Assembly (NCBI GenBank): GCA_025353435.1
Contig: JANXQR010000175.1
Coordinates: 1-5,893, forward strand
Source of the DNA: Acidobacteriota bacterium
GTDB taxonomy: Bacteria > Acidobacteriota > Terriglobia > Terriglobales > Acidobacteriaceae
DNA: 5,893 nucleotides
Direction of reading: 5' to 3'
Part shown: positions 5,111 to 5,893 of the stretch, one piece after another
Layout: the number at the start of each line of letters is the position of its first letter
Numbering within the stretch: position 1 is the stretch's first letter
Position numbers and translations under genes: made by a program
Notes under the pieces: generated by a model
Databases searched by the model: none
Told to the model about the DNA's origin: nothing
What the model saw: the letters and a program-made list of their open reading frames with translations, nothing else

Positions 5111-5893
5111 ATGAAACCATCAAAACTCTATGAGGCGCTTCACGCGCTGATCGGCGAACGTGTGCCCCTCCATATCTGGGGCGCTTGCGGTGTCGGCAAG
5201 TCCCAAATCGTCGCTCAGGTCGCCAACGATCTCGAATACGACTTTCTCGATGTGCGGGCCGTGCAGCTTGACCCGGTCGATCTTCGGGGTCTGCCGCGGA
5301 TCTCCGAAGACCAGACCGAATGGGTGCCACCCAAGTTTCTCCCCACCACAGGCAAAGGCATTCTCTTTCTCGATGAGCTGACATCGGCGCCGCAGATGAC
5401 CCAGGCAGGTTGCTATCAGCTCGTGCTGGACAGGAAGCTCGGCGAGTAAGTGCTGCCCGATGGCTGGGTTGTCATCGCCGCTGGCAATCCGGCATCGGAG
5501 CGTGGAGTCCATTTTGCGATGCCACGACCGCTTCGCAACCGGTTTGTGCATCTGGACCTTGAACCGGATCTCGACGACTGGTGCAGATGGGCGGTCAAGG
5601 CTCAAGTCCGGCCTGAGATCATCGCCTTTCTCCGCTTCAAGCCCGACCTGCTACACACGGTCGACACGACCTCGGATGCGAATGCCTGGCCCACTCCGCG
5701 ATCCTGGGAGATGGCTTCACAGGTGCTTTGCGGTATCGCCCGTCGTCAGAAGACGCAGTTTCTCTCGGGGGCCAGAGAGTTTGAAGCGCAGCTCCTGGAT
5801 GGAACGGTAGGGCCGGCTGCGGCTTCGGAACTTGTGGCTTTCATTCGGCTGTTTCGCCAGTTGCCGTCGATCGACGAAATCCTGCTGAACCCC
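5111..5893 (+). pseudogene. MoxR-type AAA+ ATPase, interrupted by in-frame TAA and cut by the window end
   Basis: From ATG 5111 (TGAGGA six bases upstream) one frame runs to the last base as 261 codons, broken only by TAA at 5447-5449 (codon 113). Before it are Walker A GACGVGKS (24-31), VDLRGLPRI (56-64) and Walker B ILFLDE (84-89). After it, in the same frame, come VVIAAGN with sensor-1 Asn126, MPRPLRNRF (137-145) with likely arginine-finger residues, a DLDDWCRWA segment and TPRSWEMASQVL. This is a continuous AAA_5/MoxR-like ATPase domain. Homologues as I remember them read GEY-x-LP at the stop, so TAA probably replaced a Tyr codon (TAT or TAC) by one substitution. Such ATPases often accompany PRTRC genes together with a von Willebrand A partner, which would lie to the right. 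It may be a true pseudogene, an error, read-through, or two half-proteins with restart at GTG 5450. Confidence 0.8.

Overview
This window looks like part of a plasmid or integrative element from a fairly GC-rich Gram-negative bacterium. The main genes appear around 58-60% G+C by eye. A proteobacterium or acidobacterium is plausible, but nothing here fixes the taxon. The core is a divergent PRTRC cassette (ParB-Related, ThiF-Related Cassette), a gene set known from large plasmids and integrated elements. Recognised members on the + strand are protein C (499-711, small ubiquitin-like), protein F (926-2053), protein B (2004-2744, E2-like), the ThiF/E1-like protein (2734-3543) and protein E (3597-4148). 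F/B and B/ThiF overlap, and each gene has a convincing Shine-Dalgarno, so they form one tightly packed transcription unit. A MoxR-type AAA+ ATPase, a frequent PRTRC neighbour, starts at 5111 and runs off the right edge.

Layout. 1-240: a minus-strand fragment of an unrelated hypothetical gene, broken at the left edge, where 19 bp exactly repeat part of gene C. 241-498: no recognisable gene, ending in the C ribosome-binding site. 499-4148: the cassette, with a small unrecognised frame (822-1040) between C and F. 4149-4240: a convergent gap with weak hairpins. 4241-4961 (or 5087), minus strand: a lower-GC cargo gene resembling the uracil-DNA-glycosylase superfamily, split by a one-base frameshift in an A6 run. 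4962-5110: a divergent spacer. 5111-5893: the AAA+ ATPase, interrupted by an in-frame TAA at 5447-5449.

How the genes may work together. C (Ubl-like, C-terminal Gly), ThiF (E1-like, adenylating) and B (E2-like, with a GxxCLG cysteine) together resemble a bacterial ubiquitin-like conjugation pathway. F and E are cassette-specific proteins of unknown function. Protein A, the JAB-like member expected near F and B, is absent from its usual place, and E lies after ThiF instead of ahead of C. The AAA+ protein may supply an ATP-driven remodelling step. That three genes (N-terminus of F, the glycosylase-like gene, the ATPase) show reading-frame problems suggests either a decaying element or base-level sequence errors. 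This should be settled before any functional reading.
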